From Glandiceps talaboti (taxonomy: Eukaryota; Hemichordata; Enteropneusta; Spengelidae): a stretch of 20,000 nt of DNA. Both the position numbers and the translations under genes were made by a program. The stretch spans positions 8,821,776 through 8,841,775 of the forward strand of contig NC_135568.1 in assembly GCF_964340395.1 (NCBI RefSeq). Direction: 5' to 3'. The notes below the pieces were generated by a model. It did no database searches. It was not told where the DNA came from and saw only the letters and a program-made list of their open reading frames with translations. This document shows positions 17,758-20,000 of this stretch, one piece after another; positions within the stretch are counted from its first letter, which is position 1; every line of letters begins with the position of its first letter.

Positions 17758-20000
17758 AATGGCCGCAGTTTCCCCCTCACTATTGGAACAGATGACACGC
17801 GATGCACCCTCTTGAACAACTCAGATGCGAAAAAAAAACTGTCAGCAAACAAAGTTTGAAAAAAATTAAACTACGGACTTTGACCACGTTATTGAGCCCA
17901 GATATGTATTGAAAGATTTTTTTTTTCTTTGCTGTGGTGACAACGCAGAATCTAGGGACAGCCAGCCGTGGACGGTTTTGCTAACACCTAAACTCGCAAA
18001 TGTCTCCAAACTGGATTCAAATATCAAATGATACAGAAATGAATATATCTGAATATAAGAATTGTCTTATCTGACTATGTATGTTTACCAGGTTTGACAT
18101 TTGATGATTAATCGGGTCAACTAGGGACAAGTGTTCCTGACACGTTTTGTCACTTCGATTTAATACAGTTTTGTATGAACAGTTGGTGAAGATGGAATGG
18201 TTACAGTTATTAAATGTTGTCCTAATCCGAGTTTTTATTTGTTAGAATACTGTAATATCTAAACGAAAAATTTCGACATACGTGTATTGCGTGGATCAAT
18301 TGTGACTACCTATTCTATTAACCCTATTGTGACTTCGCCATTTGTCGGACTACTGCCTTTGGACGGAGTCCCAAAGTGCGCATCCGTCATGTTGATTGGT
18401 GACACATACAACTGTACCAGATTATATCAGTGCCTGCGTATGCTTTGTCATGAATTATCACTTGTTTGTGTGTAGCGTTATGTGACGCAATAATGCTGTA
18501 GGGGTAGAAAGAACGATGGTAGTATGTTTATTTGATGAGATGAGATGTGTTGGTGTTGGTGAGTATTTCAGTTCTGACAATGATGGTGATGATTTTGCTG
18601 ATGGTGTTACATTATTTTTTGGTCGTAACGATGGCAACAGTGGAAAACGATGATGATTTTGCTGTTGTGTTGACTATTGAGTTTAATGATGGTGATGTTT
18701 TTGGGAGTTGAAGAGTGGTGCTGCTGATGGAGGCGGGGGGGAGGAGGAGGAGGAGGAGGAGGAGGAGGAGGAGGACGACGACGACGACGACGACGACGAT
18801 GATGATGATGATGATGATGATGATGACGGGAATAAAAAAGATGGGGTGTGGTGGTTAAGGAATGGCTACAGGTAACATATAGGTGATAGAGAACTTTACG
18901 GTGGAGACGTTTGCGACAGAAATAATACTGTCCTGAGAATGGTGACAGATTAACTTGGTATGACATTGATAAAACACTGTCACGTGGTATAAACAATGTT
19001 ACTAAACTTTGTAGTTTTTACCGATAGTTCAAAAGCCAACGTACAGTTTAGCTTTGTCACAGTGATTACAAGGGGTAAATATTTAATATAGGTTATCAAT
19101 TTTGAAAGTTTAAATTCAAAATACTCTACAAAATATTGAACTGGTAATGTTATAAAGTTAGTGGAGTTTATACCAACTGACGAAAACATGTACATGATGC
19201 AATAGTCAATTGACGACACCCCCCCCCCCTCATTTGTAACAGATGAAATTGCTCCCATTTGTTTACGAATTAAAAACATCATTCTAGCGTTAAAAAAATT
19301 GAGGCATTCGAGTGAAACGTAATTTTTTAAGGTGCGTAATCTTGGTGGGGAAATGAAATAGTAGAAGCAGATGAACAAATCAATATCGTACAAGTTTAAC
19401 ACAGTTTGTTTTCGATAAATGGTCCAAGGGGTCAGATAGTTGTGAACTATTCCTCACACAGCTATTCCTCAAATAGACACAGATCGACACACTGTGTCCT
19501 CTCAAAACGAAAGAAGATGAAACAAAATATATAGCGAGTTCAAAATCTGTAACCAACCTTTACGAGTCATTATTGAATTCCCGCGAAAAATCAGTATAGT
19601 CTTAATCAACGACTGATTAAAAATCAAATATCGATTGACAAATCAGTTTGTAGGAGTGCAAAATAGCATCTCTGTCTCGTCGTCATAAATGACACCATTG
19701 TATCCATAGAAACGGGAGACAATGTTCAAATTGTAATGGAAGGGTTTATGTTCCATTGCACGTGCGTTTTGTTATTTATAAATATGGACAATTGTTTGTA
19801 AACATAGATGTCCCGCCCCTACATATCATATTCATATTGGTATTAAGTTATCACTACGTAGCATTATCAATGTTTGGTAGTTCTATAATAAGTACAGGGC
19901 GGTGTGTCACAAGTACATACTCTGCATAAAGTACTCTGTGGTGTTGCTGAAGCCCACCCTGAGATGTGCAGACTCTTGTAAACGCACTTATGTTAATCTA
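17758..20000 (-). other. 5' flank of the SLC15-like gene
   Basis: Upstream of the start codon. It should contain the promoter and 5' UTR, but no unambiguous TATA box or initiator is visible. It includes the triplet array at 18728-18826; 18900-20000 shows no recognised gene. Confidence 0.6.
18728..18826. repeat. GAG to GAC to GAT triplet array
   Basis: G-rich start, then (GAG)n, then (GAC)n, then (GAT)n, in three clean blocks without mixing. The plus strand is almost pure purine in the first block. Preceding DNA (18520-18720) has diffuse GAT/GGT-rich, related sequence. Confidence 0.95.

Noticed and set aside
18607-18996. 129-codon minus frame with His, Arg and Pro runs
   Set aside because: Runs come from the GAT, GAC and GAG blocks read on the other strand; no plausible protein around them.

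Overview
This is animal nuclear DNA: one intron-rich gene spread over most of the window on the minus strand, canonical GT-AG introns, and many microsatellites and degraded dispersed repeats. There is no sign of operons, bacterial genes or phage. The gene structure and the abundant CAGA, CA, GGT and GTTA repeats fit a marine invertebrate (lancelet, hemichordate, mollusc or similar); I cannot fix the phylum from sequence alone.

The one gene I can support is a proton-coupled oligopeptide transporter (SLC15/PTR2 family, PEPT1/PEPT2-like). Thirteen minus-strand coding exons were assembled by eye: 17757-17658, 11523-11444, 10897-10816, 10181-10040, 8970-8878, 8039-7940, 7505-7337, 6476-6388, 5824-5732, 5328-5194, 4416-4384, 3708-3538 and 2536-2408. 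All junctions keep frame and together give 472 codons. They cover the cytosolic N-terminus, membrane segments 1 to about 9, and the start of the large extracellular domain. The C-terminal third (rest of that domain and the last three membrane segments) is not seen and should lie left of base 1 or in an exon I missed between 1 and 2400.

Layout, left to right. 1-2400: noncoding or last visible intron, with a GC-rich patch, a decayed non-LTR retrotransposon tail (minus, about 1850-1998) and a 260-base compound microsatellite. 2400-11523: exons 13 to 2, separated by introns of 403-1069 bases holding a CA/CG alternating tract, CAGA and GTTA arrays, a hairpin, a dispersed TCTG-containing repeat followed by a three-copy tandem repeat, and a long GGT tract. 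11524-17657: intron 1, about 6.1 kb, with an octamer/CCAAT array nearby in intron 2, a TCATG pentamer array, an inverted-repeat-ended element containing a tRNA-like core, GGT tracts and a G-rich quadruplex candidate. 17758-20000: 5' flank with a GAG/GAC/GAT triplet array; no other gene is recognisable.

The most interesting points are the 33-base microexon, whose upstream splice region is built almost wholly from microsatellites with no AG for about 250 bases; histidine in place of the transport-linked Arg282 of mammalian PEPT1 while its partner Asp341 is kept; the 6288-6361 foldback; and the 12779-13159 element. I found no evidence of a wholly new biological system.
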